Assembly (NCBI GenBank): GCA_009779915.1
Contig: WRBA01000012.1
Location: 17,373-81,372, forward strand
DNA length: 64,000 bases
Direction: 5' to 3'
Source: Defluviitaleaceae bacterium
GTDB lineage: Bacteria > Bacillota > Clostridia > Lachnospirales > UBA5962
Position numbers and translations under genes: made by a program. This document shows positions 54,083 through 63,392 of the stretch, piece after piece. How positions within the stretch are numbered: the first letter of the stretch is position 1; each line of letters opens with the position of its first letter. The notes beneath the pieces are model-generated. The model ran no database searches. It saw only the letters and a program-made list of their open reading frames with translations, and was not told where the DNA came from.

Positions 54083-56257
54083 ATGAAATCTTTAGTAATC
54101 GCGGAAAAGCCCTCTGTGGCTAGAGATATGGCAAAAGTCTTAAAATGCGGCGGGAACAGTAAGGGATATATGGAGGGCAGTGCCTATATAATCACTTGGG
54201 CTATGGGGCATCTTGTAAGCTTAAAAGACCCGGAGGGATATGACAAAAAATATAAAACCTGGGATCTTAACCATCTGCCTATAATCCCTAAAAAGGCTGA
54301 GCTTACGGTAATGCCTAAAACGGCATATCAATACAAAACCATCAAAGATTTAATTCATAGAAAAGATGTGAAAGATATAATAATCGCCACTGATGCCGGT
54401 CGTGAAGGGGAGCTTGTGGCACGCTGGATACTTGAGCTTGCAGGTAGTAAAAAGCCTGTAAGAAGGCTTTGGATATCTTCCGTTACCGACCGTGCCATTT
54501 TAGACGGCTTCAAAAACTTAAAAGATGGTAAGGCTTATATACCCCTCTATCATTCAGCCGTTGCAAGGGCTATGTCTGACTGGCTTGTAGGGATTAACGC
54601 CACCCGTGCCCTGACTACAAAACATAATGCTCAGCTTTCCTGTGGCCGGGTGCAAACGCCGACCCTTGCAATGGTGGCAAAAAAAGAGGATGAAGTTAGG
54701 GCTTTTAGACCAAAGGATTTTTATACAGTGAAATTTAGCTCCGGAAGTACAGAGTTTATTTGGCAGGATAAAAAAAGCGGTACTCATAGAATATTTGATA
54801 AGGACGAGGCGGACAAAATACTTGCAGATATCAAAGGGAGTAACGCAAAAATCAAAGAAGTGCAAAAGAAGCGTGTTAAAGAAACTGAGCGGGGACTTTA
54901 TGATTTAACCCTTTTACAAAGAGACGCTAACAGACTTTATAATTTTTCCCCAAAGCAGACATTGGATATTGCACAATCTTTGTACGAACGTCATAAAGTA
55001 TTGACTTATCCTCGGACGGACTCTATGTATATTTCCACTGATATTGCCCCTACCCTTTCCGATAGGCTTAAAGCAGTAAGATTTGGGGTTTTTAAAAAGT
55101 TTGCAGTGGATATTTTAGCCAAAGGAGTAAAACCGGCTGCAACCTTTGTAGATAACTCTAAGGTATCAGACCATCACGCTATAATCCCAACGGAGGAGGC
55201 GGTGGAGCCCTCTGCCTTAACTGATAACGAGATGAAAATATACTCAATGGTTATAAAGCGGTTTCTGGCATGCCTTATGCCGCCTTTTGAGTATGATGCT
55301 ATAAATATATCCGCTGAGTGCGCCTCCCACAAATTTATAGCAAAAGGTAAAACCGTGATAAATGCCGGATTTAAGGAAGTTTATGGGCTTAAAATAGAAA
55401 ATGACAATGTAGATGATGTAAAAGAGCAGCTTTTGCCTGAGTTTAAGGTAGGGCAGGAGCTTAGTGTAAGCCGCCAAAGTTCCGTAAAAGGACAAACTTC
55501 GCCGCCGCCGTATTTTACCGAAGGTACTTTAGTTTACGCAATGGAAAACCCTAAAGCCTACGCCTCCGGGGAGTACGCTAAAACTTTAGGTGAAACAGGC
55601 GGGCTTGGCACAGTTGCCACCCGTGCAGATATTATTGAAAAATTATTTGCGTCTTTTTATATAGAAAAACGTGGCAATCATATATTTACCACCAGTAAAG
55701 GCAGGCAGGTGCTAAAGCTTGCCCCTAAGGACTTATGTTCACCTGATTTGACTGCAATTTGGGAGCAAAAGCTTACAAATATCGCTAAAGGTAAGCTTAA
55801 AAAGGATGATTTTCTCACAGGTATTGAAGAGTATACCAGAAAGATTATTATTGAAATAAAAGGTTCTGAGGCTATTTTCAAACACGATAATATTACGGGA
55901 AAAAAATGCCCTGATTGCGACAAGCTTCTTTTAGAAGTAGCCGGTAAAAAAGGTAAAATGCTGGTTTGTCAGGATAGGGATTGCGGCTATAGAAAATCCC
56001 TTTCCATTAATACCAATGCCCGCTGTCCTGAGTGTCATAAACGGATGGAGTTACGAGGTGAAGGAGATGGGCGGCAGTTTTCCTGTGTTTGCGGTTTTAG
56101 GGAAAAAATGTCAGCTTTTGAGCGGCGCAAAGAAGCTGAAAACGCCGGAAAGCTTAATAAGCGAGATGTAGATAAGTACTTAAAGAAGATAAACGCAGAG
56201 GAAAAAGAAGGGGCTAACTCGAAAATCGCAGATGCCCTTAAGGGGTTTAAATTTTAG
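54083..56257 (+). CDS. topB: DNA topoisomerase III (type IA)
   Basis: A 724-residue topoisomerase. Toprim domain starts LVIAEKPSVARDMAKVL and holds TDAGREGELVARW. The catalytic Tyr lies in LTYPRTDSMYIS (~residue 310). Two Cys4-type zinc motifs at the C-terminus: CPDC...CQDRDC and CPEC...CVCG (~residues 615-675). It relaxes or decatenates single-stranded regions of DNA. Start at 54083 follows AAGGAG by six bases; the ATG at 54062 is upstream of that site. Confidence 0.95.
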   Translation: MKSLVIAEKPSVARDMAKVLKCGGNSKGYMEGSAYIITWAMGHLVSLKDPEGYDKKYKTWDLNHLPIIPKKAELTVMPKTAYQYKTIKDLIHRKDVKDIIIATDAGREGELVARWILELAGSKKPVRRLWISSVTDRAILDGFKNLKDGKAYIPLYHSAVARAMSDWLVGINATRALTTKHNAQLSCGRVQTPTLAMVAKKEDEVRAFRPKDFYTVKFSSGSTEFIWQDKKSGTHRIFDKDEADKILADIKGSNAKIKEVQKKRVKETERGLYDLTLLQRDANRLYNFSPKQTLDIAQSLYERHKVLTYPRTDSMYISTDIAPTLSDRLKAVRFGVFKKFAVDILAKGVKPAATFVDNSKVSDHHAIIPTEEAVEPSALTDNEMKIYSMVIKRFLACLMPPFEYDAINISAECASHKFIAKGKTVINAGFKEVYGLKIENDNVDDVKEQLLPEFKVGQELSVSRQSSVKGQTSPPPYFTEGTLVYAMENPKAYASGEYAKTLGETGGLGTVATRADIIEKLFASFYIEKRGNHIFTTSKGRQVLKLAPKDLCSPDLTAIWEQKLTNIAKGKLKKDDFLTGIEEYTRKIIIEIKGSEAIFKHDNITGKKCPDCDKLLLEVAGKKGKMLVCQDRDCGYRKSLSINTNARCPECHKRMELRGEGDGRQFSCVCGFREKMSAFERRKEAENAGKLNKRDVDKYLKKINAEEKEGANSKIADALKGFKF

Positions 56258-56403
56258 AGCCTGCGGTTATCGTCATTATTGACCACAGGTTCTTAATCTC
56301 AATTCTTACGCTATGTTCATAGATTGTTAATTTTAAATTCAGGAGAAAAGCTCCATTTATATGTTAAAATTGTACATATAAACAGATAAGGAGCCAAAAA
56401 ACA

Positions 56404-57138
56404 ATGAAAAAAACTATAATAAGAGCAATCCTATTACTAATGGGCTGCATATCTTTGTTAAATGTTATCATCTTAACTTTTATGGTGCCTAATCTCCATT
56501 TAGGCTACTATTTACAAACCACTGTTTCAATAGTATTTATACTTTACGGCATGTTTTTTAATAAAATTTCCAATAAAATCCATATATTATCAGGTTCCGT
56601 CTGCTTAGCTGCCGTTATTTTCATTGTTTTCTTAGCAGCATACGGAAAAACCAGCAATGTAGATTATACAGAGGATGTAATTATCGTCTTAGGTGCGGGG
56701 CTTCGCGCTGATAATGAGGTTAGTCCGCATTTGGCCAGGCGTCTAATCTCAGCAATTGAGTATTTTGACAGAAACCCTAATGCCCTTATCATTGTTTGCG
56801 GCGGGCTTGGAGCAGGGCGGGAAATTACCGAAGCAGAAGCCATGGAAAGATTTTTAACCGCCCGCGGCGTGCCCCTTGAAAGTATAATACAGGAGGATAT
56901 GTCCACATCTACATATGAAAACCTTGTATTCGCTAAAGAAATACTGGAAAGCTATTTCCCTGACGGTTTTCGTGCTGTACTAATTACCAGCGATTTTCAT
57001 ATTTACCGTGCCGTAAGAACGGCGCAGGATATAGGGCTTACAGTTAACCGCCTGGGCGCACATACCCCCCGGGGAACTTTGCCTGTAAACTATTTACGTG
57101 AAATGATGGCTGTTATGTATATGTGGGTGTTTGGGTAG
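56404..57138 (+). CDS. YdcF family protein (DUF218/ElyC-SanA-like)
   Basis: A 244-residue protein with three N-terminal membrane segments (residues ~5-80) and a DUF218 domain: IIVLGAGLRADNEVSPHLARR, ALIIVCGGLGAGREITEAEAM, STYENLVFAKEIL, LITSDFHIYRA. Family members such as ElyC and SanA affect envelope assembly; YdcF binds S-adenosylmethionine. It stands alone downstream of topB. Confidence 0.85.
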   Translation: MKKTIIRAILLLMGCISLLNVIILTFMVPNLHLGYYLQTTVSIVFILYGMFFNKISNKIHILSGSVCLAAVIFIVFLAAYGKTSNVDYTEDVIIVLGAGLRADNEVSPHLARRLISAIEYFDRNPNALIIVCGGLGAGREITEAEAMERFLTARGVPLESIIQEDMSTSTYENLVFAKEILESYFPDGFRAVLITSDFHIYRAVRTAQDIGLTVNRLGAHTPRGTLPVNYLREMMAVMYMWVFG

Positions 57139-57288
57139 AAACTAATCTTGCTTATTAAGCAATAATATATATTTAATGTATTAAATTGAATTTAGGGCTA
57201 GTAATGTTCATCACCTCCTCAAATTCATAATATCATTTACGTGCCAAGGATTTTTTTACTTAGCTTTATACGTTCAAACTGAAAGTAT
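57139..57288. other. Spacer before the antisense RNA promoter
   Basis: 150 bp, AT-rich, no gene or RNA structure recognised. Confidence 0.4.
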
Positions 57289-57317
57289 TTGACAAAAGAA
57301 TTAAACTTTGTTAAAAT
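57289..57317 (+). promoter_or_regulatory. Promoter of candidate antitoxin RNA
   Basis: TTGACA (57289-57294), exactly 17 bp, TAAAAT (57312-57317). Full -35 consensus and one change in the -10. No open frame follows it, so the product should be an RNA. Confidence 0.8.
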
Positions 57318-57323
57318 GGATAT

Positions 57324-57450
57324 AAATAAAGCAAGAGGACGTTTGCGCGTCCTCTCTAGTCAAACTGTTTGGCAGTATAGCCAGACTAAAATCAAATTGA
57401 GATTAAGTCAAAAATAAGCCATTCCAGCCACGGGGCGGCTTATTTTTGTG
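57324..57450 (+). ncRNA. Candidate antisense RNA antitoxin of a type I TA pair
   Basis: Predicted transcript of about 125 nt from the promoter at 57289 to the terminator at 57411-57447. It carries a strong 5' hairpin (GAGGACG/CGTCCTC, 57335-57354), a second stem (GTTTGGC/GCCAGAC, about 57367-57385) and the terminator stem. Its 3' end is complementary to the last bases of the small hydrophobic peptide gene and to that gene's 3' UTR. The layout resembles RatA/txpA of Bacillus, where the RNA pairs with the toxin mRNA 3' part. No experimental support is available here. Confidence 0.65.
57411..57447. terminator. Shared bidirectional terminator of the TA pair
   Basis: AAAATAAGCC (57411-57420) pairs with GGCTTATTTT (57437-57446) around a GC-rich loop; T runs follow on both strands. 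The toxin stop codon lies inside the right arm. Confidence 0.85.
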
Positions 57451-57526
57451 TGTTTTTATATGTCAAGTACGCTAAAGCTACCAGCGCAACAGTAAGAACC
57501 AGATACAACGATTTAAACATAGACAT
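57440..57526 (-). CDS. 28-residue hydrophobic peptide, candidate type I toxin
   Basis: The peptide has a short start (MSMFKSLY), a single membrane helix of about 15 residues (LVLTVALVALAYL) and a charged tail (TYKNTQK). This is the design of small holin-like or TxpA/BsrG-type type I toxins, which insert in the membrane. AAAGGAGG lies exactly nine bases before the ATG (57536-57543), and a perfect sigma-A promoter lies 59 bp upstream, so expression is well supported. A convergent RNA gene overlaps its 3' end. It lies between ydcF-like gene and smpB. Family membership is inferred from size, topology and genetic layout. Confidence 0.7.
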   Translation of the reverse strand: MSMFKSLYLVLTVALVALAYLTYKNTQK

Positions 57527-57584
57527 ACGGCCTCGCCTCCTTTCAGAAGTCCGACCAAACACCGCCCACAGTCTGCTTGTCTAA

Positions 57585-57613
57585 ATTATAAAGCTATTAC
57601 TAAAATATGTCAA
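57585..57613 (-). promoter_or_regulatory. Perfect sigma-A promoter of the peptide gene
   Basis: On the minus strand TTGACA (57613-57608), 17-bp spacer, TATAAT (57590-57585): full consensus in both boxes. Predicted 5' UTR is about 52 nt. Confidence 0.85.
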
Positions 57614-57649
57614 TAAAACTCACCAGGCAACAGGCTAACAACATCATCC

Positions 57650-58123
57650 CTACCCCAAATTCCGTATCTTAAACTCCTTTTGTGCTTCCCTTTTTACATC
57701 TTTCTCCGCTATAGCGTGCCTTTTGTCATGTAATTTCTTCCCCTTAGCTGCGGCTATATCAATCTTCACAAGACTCCCTTTAAGATATATCCGTGTAGGT
57801 ACAATTGTAAGCCCATCCTGTGACAAGGCTTCCTGCAATTTTTTTATTTCAAATTTATGGAGAAGAAGCCGCCTTTTTCGCACAGGATCTTTGTTAAATA
57901 TATTCCCATGCTCGTAGGGGCTTATATGCATACCATAAACAAAAGCTTCGCCCCCTTCTATACGCACAAAGCTGTCTTTTAAATTGCAGCGACCAGCACG
58001 AAGGCTTTTAACCTCCGTCCCTACAAGCTCTATACCTGCCTGATAAGTTTCATTTATGAAATAATCATGATAGGCTTTTTTATTTTGAGCCAGTATTTTG
58101 ATGCCTTCTTTTCCTTTAGTCAT
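57650..58123 (-). CDS. smpB: SsrA-binding protein
   Basis: A 157-residue tmRNA partner in ribosome rescue. Key blocks: [50 protein letters not shown], and [14 protein letters not shown], with the basic C-terminal tail [20 protein letters not shown]. In many Firmicutes it follows rnr; here a GGDEF gene intervenes. No tmRNA gene was found in the window. Confidence 0.95.
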   Translation of the reverse strand: MTKGKEGIKILAQNKKAYHDYFINETYQAGIELVGTEVKSLRAGRCNLKDSFVRIEGGEAFVYGMHISPYEHGNIFNKDPVRKRRLLLHKFEIKKLQEALSQDGLTIVPTRIYLKGSLVKIDIAAAKGKKLHDKRHAIAEKDVKREAQKEFKIRNLG

Positions 58124-58132
58124 AATGTACCT

Positions 58133-59521
58133 CTATTTATCACAATTAACCGATAGTTTAACCGTATTTCTCCCTGAAGCTTTAGCCTCGTACATAGCAT
58201 AGTCTGCTCTTTTAATAATATCCGCAAGAGTATCGCCCTGACCTTTGCAAGATGCAAGTCCGATGCTTACCGTAACAGGTATTTTATGAACTTCGGTGCC
58301 GAATTTATAAACTTCAGCACTTTGTTGGATACGCCAAGCAATCTTTTCGGCTATATTAATATCCATACGTGAGAGCATAACAATAAATTCTTCCCCGCCA
58401 TATCTTGCAATTAAAGTATTGCGCTTTGTAGCTCTACGCATACGCGCTGATAATATCTTTAACACTTCATCACCTACAGGATGACCATATGTATCATTAA
58501 TGCGCTTAAAAAAGTCAATATCAATCATAAGTAAATGAAAAGACTGACCTTCATCAATGCATTTTCGTAACTCCTGCTCGGCTGCATCCAAAAAATAATG
58601 CCTGGTTGAGAGCTTAGTAAGGGCATCTGAAAAGGCAAGCTCCTCCAATTTTTCCATTAAATCCATGGTGCTTTTAAGCTCACGTAAATCACGCCTATAC
58701 ACTGTAATAAAATTATGCCCATCTAATTCAACTCTGGTAAGAAAAACTTCACAGGGCACCATAGTACCATCAAGGGTATTATACATCCATTCAAAATGCT
58801 CTTTACCGGTTATAAATGCCGACTTAAGCTTCTCTATCATTTTATCATATGAAAGCTTGCCATCAGGCTGATATTGAGGCGAAAGTTCCATTTGCCTTTC
58901 CAGATATACCTTTTTATCAGGCAAACCCAGCAAATTAGCCATTTCCTGAGTAACATCCAGTACGTTTAAGTTTTCATCAACTATAGTACAAGCTAAGGGT
59001 GACGAATCAAGCATTGCCATAAGTCTTGCCATAAGTCTTTGGATTGTAGACCGCTCCGTCTCCTGTATTTTATTTATTTCGCGCATATCGCGTATAAATG
59101 CCACCAATCCAAAACCGTCCTGCCATTTAACTCTGGTAAGAACCGTTTCTGTAGGAATCTCCTCACCTGATACATTTATATGTATCCATTCAAAAGTTAT
59201 TTTCCCTTCATTATGTACCTGTGCTATAAGCTTATTAGCTTTTTCCCTGGATAATCCTCCATCAGGCTGATACTCCGGCGAAAAATCTAAAAACAACTGG
59301 GTTTTATCAAGCTTATCTTTGTCTATACCAAATAAATCTATAGTAGCTTGATTACATTTCAACAACCGCACATCATTATCTAAAAATACATAAGCAAGCG
59401 ACATATTATCAACAACAAACTTTAAAGTACGCCCGGTTAAATGCACAAATTCATCTTGAAGGCAAGAATCGCAAAGTTCAGATACTCCATCTATATTCCC
59501 ATATGGTTTGGTATTTTTCAT
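58133..59521 (-). CDS. PAS-PAS-GGDEF diguanylate cyclase
   Basis: A 462-residue cytosolic sensor that should make cyclic di-GMP. Two consecutive PAS domains (~residues 30-150 and ~165-285) share the unusual motif SPxYQPDGxLS and a matching FEW...TRV end, so they arose by duplication. The GGDEF domain (~295-458) has ARYGGEEF (active GGEEF), DIDFFKRINDTYGHPVGDEV and TVSIGLASC. The allosteric RxxD site five residues before GGEEF is not present. N-terminal CDSC may bind metal. It ends 9 bp before smpB and may link motility to a signal. Confidence 0.9.
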   Translation of the reverse strand: MKNTKPYGNIDGVSELCDSCLQDEFVHLTGRTLKFVVDNMSLAYVFLDNDVRLLKCNQATIDLFGIDKDKLDKTQLFLDFSPEYQPDGGLSREKANKLIAQVHNEGKITFEWIHINVSGEEIPTETVLTRVKWQDGFGLVAFIRDMREINKIQETERSTIQRLMARLMAMLDSSPLACTIVDENLNVLDVTQEMANLLGLPDKKVYLERQMELSPQYQPDGKLSYDKMIEKLKSAFITGKEHFEWMYNTLDGTMVPCEVFLTRVELDGHNFITVYRRDLRELKSTMDLMEKLEELAFSDALTKLSTRHYFLDAAEQELRKCIDEGQSFHLLMIDIDFFKRINDTYGHPVGDEVLKILSARMRRATKRNTLIARYGGEEFIVMLSRMDINIAEKIAWRIQQSAEVYKFGTEVHKIPVTVSIGLASCKGQGDTLADIIKRADYAMYEAKASGRNTVKLSVNCDK

Positions 59522-59603
59522 GCTAAGACCCCTTTAAATCGATTAACTCACTATAAGGTATCATAACATAAGTGACAAACAATTTCTATGGGAAATTTGA
59601 AAT

Positions 59604-61793
59604 TTATACATTAAATACAAAATCCAGCCGCCTATTTTGCAAATCAGCGTTTAAAAGCCTCACACGTACTTTATGACCAGGACGATAAATTTTCCCTGAC
59701 TGCTCACCTTTTGCCTCCATAAGCTTTTCGTTATAGATATAATAATCATCTTCTATATGACCATAACTTACAAGACCCTCCACGGTATTAGGCAGTTCTA
59801 CAAATATCCCAAAACGAGTGACAGAGCTAATAATCCCGTCAAATACCTGCCCTTCCTTACCAGACATAAACTCCACTTTCTTAAGGTTTTCAACTTCCCG
59901 CTCGGCTTCTTCAGCAGTTCGCTCGGCCATGGAGGAAAATTTAGCCACATCTGCTAAAATCCTTTTATACCGCTCTTCTTTATCCCCAAGTCTGCCGTTT
60001 AAATTGTCTTTTATAATCCTATGAATCTGCAAATCAGGGTAACGTCTAATAGGAGATGTAAAATGACAGTAATACTTTGAAGCCAGACCGAAATGCCCAT
60101 TATTCTCGTCACTATACCTTGCCTGCTTCAAACTCCGAAGAAGTGCTTTGGATATTATCATCTCCTCAGGTTTGTCCTTAATCTCATCTACCAGCTGCTG
60201 GAAATTTTTAGGATGATTTGACTTGCCTTTTATAAAAAGTCCAAAATGACGGATAAATTCTGCCAAATTCTCTATTTTCTCGCTGTCCGGCTCCTCGTGG
60301 CAGCGGTATACAAAAGGTGCTTCAAGCCAAAAGTATTCCTCTGCAACAGTTTCGTTGCATATTAACATAAATTCTTCAATTATCTGAGACGCTATATTTC
60401 TAACTCGTGATTCTACCCCTATAGGCTTGCCATTTTCATCCAGCTTAACCTTGCATTCGGGAAAGTCAAATTCAATGGCACCACGTTTTTTGCGTTTGCT
60501 TTTAAGTATTTTTTGCAAATCTTGCATGAGCTTAAACATATCTACAAAGTCGGCGTATTCGCCTATCTCAATATGTTCATCCAAAACTGCGCTAACTCCC
60601 GCGTAAGAGCAGCGTTTATCTATCCAAATCACAGTTTCAGCTATTTTATGAGAGACAACATTGCCCTCACCGTCAATATCCATTATACAGCTTAGTGTAA
60701 GCCTGTCTTCCTGGGGGTTTAGAGAACATATGCCGTTAGAAAGCTCCTTAGGAAGCATGGGAATAACACGGTCAGCCAAATATACACTGGTTCCTCTTCT
60801 ACGGGCTTCTCTATCCAAAATGCCGCCCTCTTTCACATAATGGTTAACATCGGCAATATGGACGCCAAGTTGGTATCCTATGTCAATTTTCTCTATTGAA
60901 ATGGCGTCGTCAAGGTCAAGGGCATCGTCTGAATCTATTGTAACCGTTTGTAAATGGCGTAAATCAAGGCGCCCTTCCATTTCCGCAGCACTTACAGTCT
61001 GGGGGGCAGCAAGGGCTTCGCTTTTAGCCTTTTCACTAAACTCCGTAGGTATTTCAAATTGCTTAACAATAGAGAGAATATCCACTCCCGGCTCATTAAT
61101 ATGCCCTAAAACTTCGATAATTTTACCTTCAGGGTTTCTACCTTCACGGTCAGATGGCTTGGTTATCTTAACCACTACTTTTGAGCCGCTTATAAAATTG
61201 CCTGCCTCTTTTTTAGGGATGTATATATCTTGGCGTAGTTTTCTATCATCAGGGCGCACGAAATAATGTTTTACCCGACCCGCATTAGCGGACGACCCTT
61301 TAGAGCCGGTTCTGACCGGAGAGGTCGGAAGTCTCCCTTCTTTTATAAACGTACCTACAATAGAGTTAATACCACGCTTTACTATTTTAATAATCTCCCC
61401 TTCGGGACGTTTACCGCCACCTCCGGGATGGATTATGCGGCATAAAACCGTATCCTTATTCATAGCACCGTTTGTAGCAGCGGATTCTATAAATATATCG
61501 CTCCCTTGACTATTTTCAGGCACAACAAAGCCAAAATTACGCTCCGTAGCTGAAAAAGTCCCGCGGATTAGGCTTAAGGCTTCCGCCGGCATGACTTTAC
61601 CACGTTTTGTAATCATAAGAGAGCCGTCTTTTTCAAGATCAGTAAGTATTTGATCGAAAAATTTCCTATCACTTGGCTCAACCTGTAGAATATAAGCAAT
61701 ATCAGAGGATTTCATAGGCTTATACTCGTCATCCTTTATAAACTTGAGAAGCATTTGCTTTCTCTGCTCCATTATATTTTTAAAATCATCCAT
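59604..61793 (-). CDS. rnr: Ribonuclease R
   Basis: A 729-residue 3'-5' exoribonuclease. Domains in order: N-terminal winged helix (~1-65), cold-shock domains (GTFSATERNFGFVVPE ~80; a second ~200-255), catalytic RNB domain with TIDSDDALDLDDAIS (Mg-binding Asp cluster ~285-300) and HFTSPIRRYPDLQIHR, and C-terminal S1 domain (DGIISSVTRFGIFVELP ~645-729). Start taken as ATG at 61793 with AGGTGA six bases upstream; a GTG at 61802 overlaps that site. It belongs to the secG-rnr-smpB neighbourhood. Confidence 0.95.
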   Translation of the reverse strand: MDDFKNIMEQRKQMLLKFIKDDEYKPMKSSDIAYILQVEPSDRKFFDQILTDLEKDGSLMITKRGKVMPAEALSLIRGTFSATERNFGFVVPENSQGSDIFIESAATNGAMNKDTVLCRIIHPGGGGKRPEGEIIKIVKRGINSIVGTFIKEGRLPTSPVRTGSKGSSANAGRVKHYFVRPDDRKLRQDIYIPKKEAGNFISGSKVVVKITKPSDREGRNPEGKIIEVLGHINEPGVDILSIVKQFEIPTEFSEKAKSEALAAPQTVSAAEMEGRLDLRHLQTVTIDSDDALDLDDAISIEKIDIGYQLGVHIADVNHYVKEGGILDREARRRGTSVYLADRVIPMLPKELSNGICSLNPQEDRLTLSCIMDIDGEGNVVSHKIAETVIWIDKRCSYAGVSAVLDEHIEIGEYADFVDMFKLMQDLQKILKSKRKKRGAIEFDFPECKVKLDENGKPIGVESRVRNIASQIIEEFMLICNETVAEEYFWLEAPFVYRCHEEPDSEKIENLAEFIRHFGLFIKGKSNHPKNFQQLVDEIKDKPEEMIISKALLRSLKQARYSDENNGHFGLASKYYCHFTSPIRRYPDLQIHRIIKDNLNGRLGDKEERYKRILADVAKFSSMAERTAEEAEREVENLKKVEFMSGKEGQVFDGIISSVTRFGIFVELPNTVEGLVSYGHIEDDYYIYNEKLMEAKGEQSGKIYRPGHKVRVRLLNADLQNRRLDFVFNV

Positions 61794-61828
61794 TTTATTC
61801 ACCTACCCATGGTATCTCTTAAATCAGT

Positions 61829-61905
61829 TAGCAACAGTGCATAAGCTTACGTTGAAGCAATTTTTCAGAGTGGTACGAGGGAAGCAAGTGTTTTGTGATA
61901 GAAAA
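61829..61905. repeat. Partial second copy of the MITE-like repeat
   Basis: In inverse orientation this stretch matches 53940-54008 over about 70 bp with roughly 85% identity by eye, including the shared end (GCAACAGTGCATAA) and CCTCGTACC. The other end and inner hairpins are missing. It lies between the GNAT gene stop codon and rnr. Confidence 0.75.
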
Positions 61906-61910
61906 ATTGT

Positions 61911-62825
61911 CTAAAACGGGTTGTGCTCCATTGCCAGTTCCCAGTATGTAATTGATTTAATGGGGTAAAATCCAATATTGTAGTAAAACTGCCTGCTGGA
62001 AGCTACTACGGCTTGATACGCTCCAAGTTTGGCTGCACGGCTTACTGCCTCAAAAACCGCAGCCTTCCCTAAACCCATTTTTTGATAGTCCGGGTCAGTC
62101 ACCACCGGCTCAACATAACAGCAAAATTCCCCTTTTATATGCCACAAGCCGCAATGAGATACATAAGAGCCGTCAGGTGCCATTACCGCCACAACCAACT
62201 CCGGATTAATCATAGGGCTTGAAAGCATTCTTTTGCGATAAAGAGCTGTTTCATCATCCCAAACAGGATTTTCTTCACCGCCAAAACCTCTACGCATAAC
62301 ACGGTTATATTGTTCCCAGTTCCAGCCATCAGCCATACTAATGAAAGAAAATCCAGCCGGCAGCGCATAAAAGCCTATTTTTTCTATATCTAGTATAGAA
62401 ATTATATCAGTTTTTTGAGTTGGACGGAAGCCTTGTGCCCTAGCAGCATGAGCAAACTCATAGTCCCCATCCGGCAAACAAATACGAAGGTTTCCTTTAT
62501 CATCACAAAGTGCTTTTTTCGCATAGGCTATCATATCTGGCTTTAGATTGGCATATGTCTCATCCACAACAAGAAATACTTGCCCCAAAATCGTTTCATA
62601 TGTGGCAAACGCAACAAGCTTACCTGCGCCATCCTCCCACAAACCAATTTTATCAAGATTATCATGGTCGCGGTCGCGATGGGTCACTATCCACTCCCAA
62701 GCACCCCATAAGTACTCCGGTGTATAAAGTTTTTTATCATTTATACGGACTAAAAATTCGCGAACCATTTGATAATCATCAGTGTGAAAAGGCTCCGATG
62801 TATGGTTTCTGAAGGTGGTCTTCAT
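61911..62825 (-). CDS. Two-domain GNAT N-acetyltransferase
   Basis: A 304-residue protein. The C-terminal half holds the acetyl-CoA motif VVTDPDYQKMGLGKAAVFEA and ends with FYYNIGFYPI; the N-terminal half looks like a second, degenerate GNAT fold. Substrate unknown. It lies between secG and rnr and is probably cotranscribed with neither, since a terminator follows secG. Confidence 0.8.
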   Translation of the reverse strand: MKTTFRNHTSEPFHTDDYQMVREFLVRINDKKLYTPEYLWGAWEWIVTHRDRDHDNLDKIGLWEDGAGKLVAFATYETILGQVFLVVDETYANLKPDMIAYAKKALCDDKGNLRICLPDGDYEFAHAARAQGFRPTQKTDIISILDIEKIGFYALPAGFSFISMADGWNWEQYNRVMRRGFGGEENPVWDDETALYRKRMLSSPMINPELVVAVMAPDGSYVSHCGLWHIKGEFCCYVEPVVTDPDYQKMGLGKAAVFEAVSRAAKLGAYQAVVASSRQFYYNIGFYPIKSITYWELAMEHNPF

Positions 62826-62873
62826 ATAGCCCTCGCTTCCTCTTATTGCATAATTTAGCTCAATAATATAAAA

Positions 62874-62903
62874 AACCCTTCCGGTTTCAAAGCAGGAAGG
62901 GTT
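62874..62903 (-). terminator. Terminator after secG
   Basis: AACCCTTCC pairs with GGAAGGGTT around a 12-nt loop; on the minus strand a TTTTTTAT run follows, 16 bp beyond secG. Confidence 0.85.
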
Positions 62904-62918
62904 AATAGTATATCATTC

Positions 62919-63164
62919 CTATCTAATAAGGCAAATCATTATAGAAAGTGCCATAAACACTGCACCGCCTATTTTGGAATATCTCTCTAAAGTGCCCTCT
63001 AAAGAGCGACCTTTATTTTTACCCCAATAAGTCGAATTATCGCTTGACATACCAGCCATGCCAGCACCAAGCCTGGCATCCTTTTTCTGCAGCAAAATCA
63101 TAATAATCAGTGCAATGCATAATAAAATTGAAAATACACATAAAGCAATATATAAAGGTGACAT
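62919..63164 (-). CDS. secG: Preprotein translocase subunit SecG
   Basis: An 81-residue membrane protein with two helices (residues ~4-26 and ~60-80) separated by a Gly/Ser-rich loop (GAGMAGMSSDNSTYWGKNKG). Accessory channel subunit of SecYEG, needed for exporting proteins such as those at the start of this window. AAGGA precedes the ATG. Located 39 bp after tRNA-Tyr. Confidence 0.9.
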   Translation of the reverse strand: MSPLYIALCVFSILLCIALIIMILLQKKDARLGAGMAGMSSDNSTYWGKNKGRSLEGTLERYSKIGGAVFMALSIMICLIR

Positions 63165-63203
63165 TTAATATCCTCCTTAGAGCCTAAACTTTTAAAACAA
63201 AAA

Positions 63204-63285
63204 TGGGGGAAGAAGGATTCGAACCTCCGAAAGCGTTGCTAACAGATTTACAGTCTGCCCCCTTTGGCCACTCGGGAATTCCCCC
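63204..63285 (-). tRNA. tRNA-Tyr(GUA)
   Basis: An 82-nt cloverleaf with a GGGGGAA/TTCCCCC acceptor, A discriminator, anticodon loop CTGTAAA (GTA) on a CAGA stem, long variable arm, and GGTTCGAATCC in the T arm. CCA is not encoded. Confidence 0.95.
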
Positions 63286-63392
63286 CTAAATAATTTCGTT
63301 TAAACCCTTACGGTTTTGCGCCACGGCTTTAAACGAACTTCACTTATGGAATGAATCGCGCCTTACGGCGCATATTAAATAATTAATAAAAA

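Noticed and set aside
57139..57650. tmRNA (ssrA) gene near smpB
   Set aside because: No Ala-tRNA-like ends or tag frame were found; the spacer is explained by the type I TA candidate.
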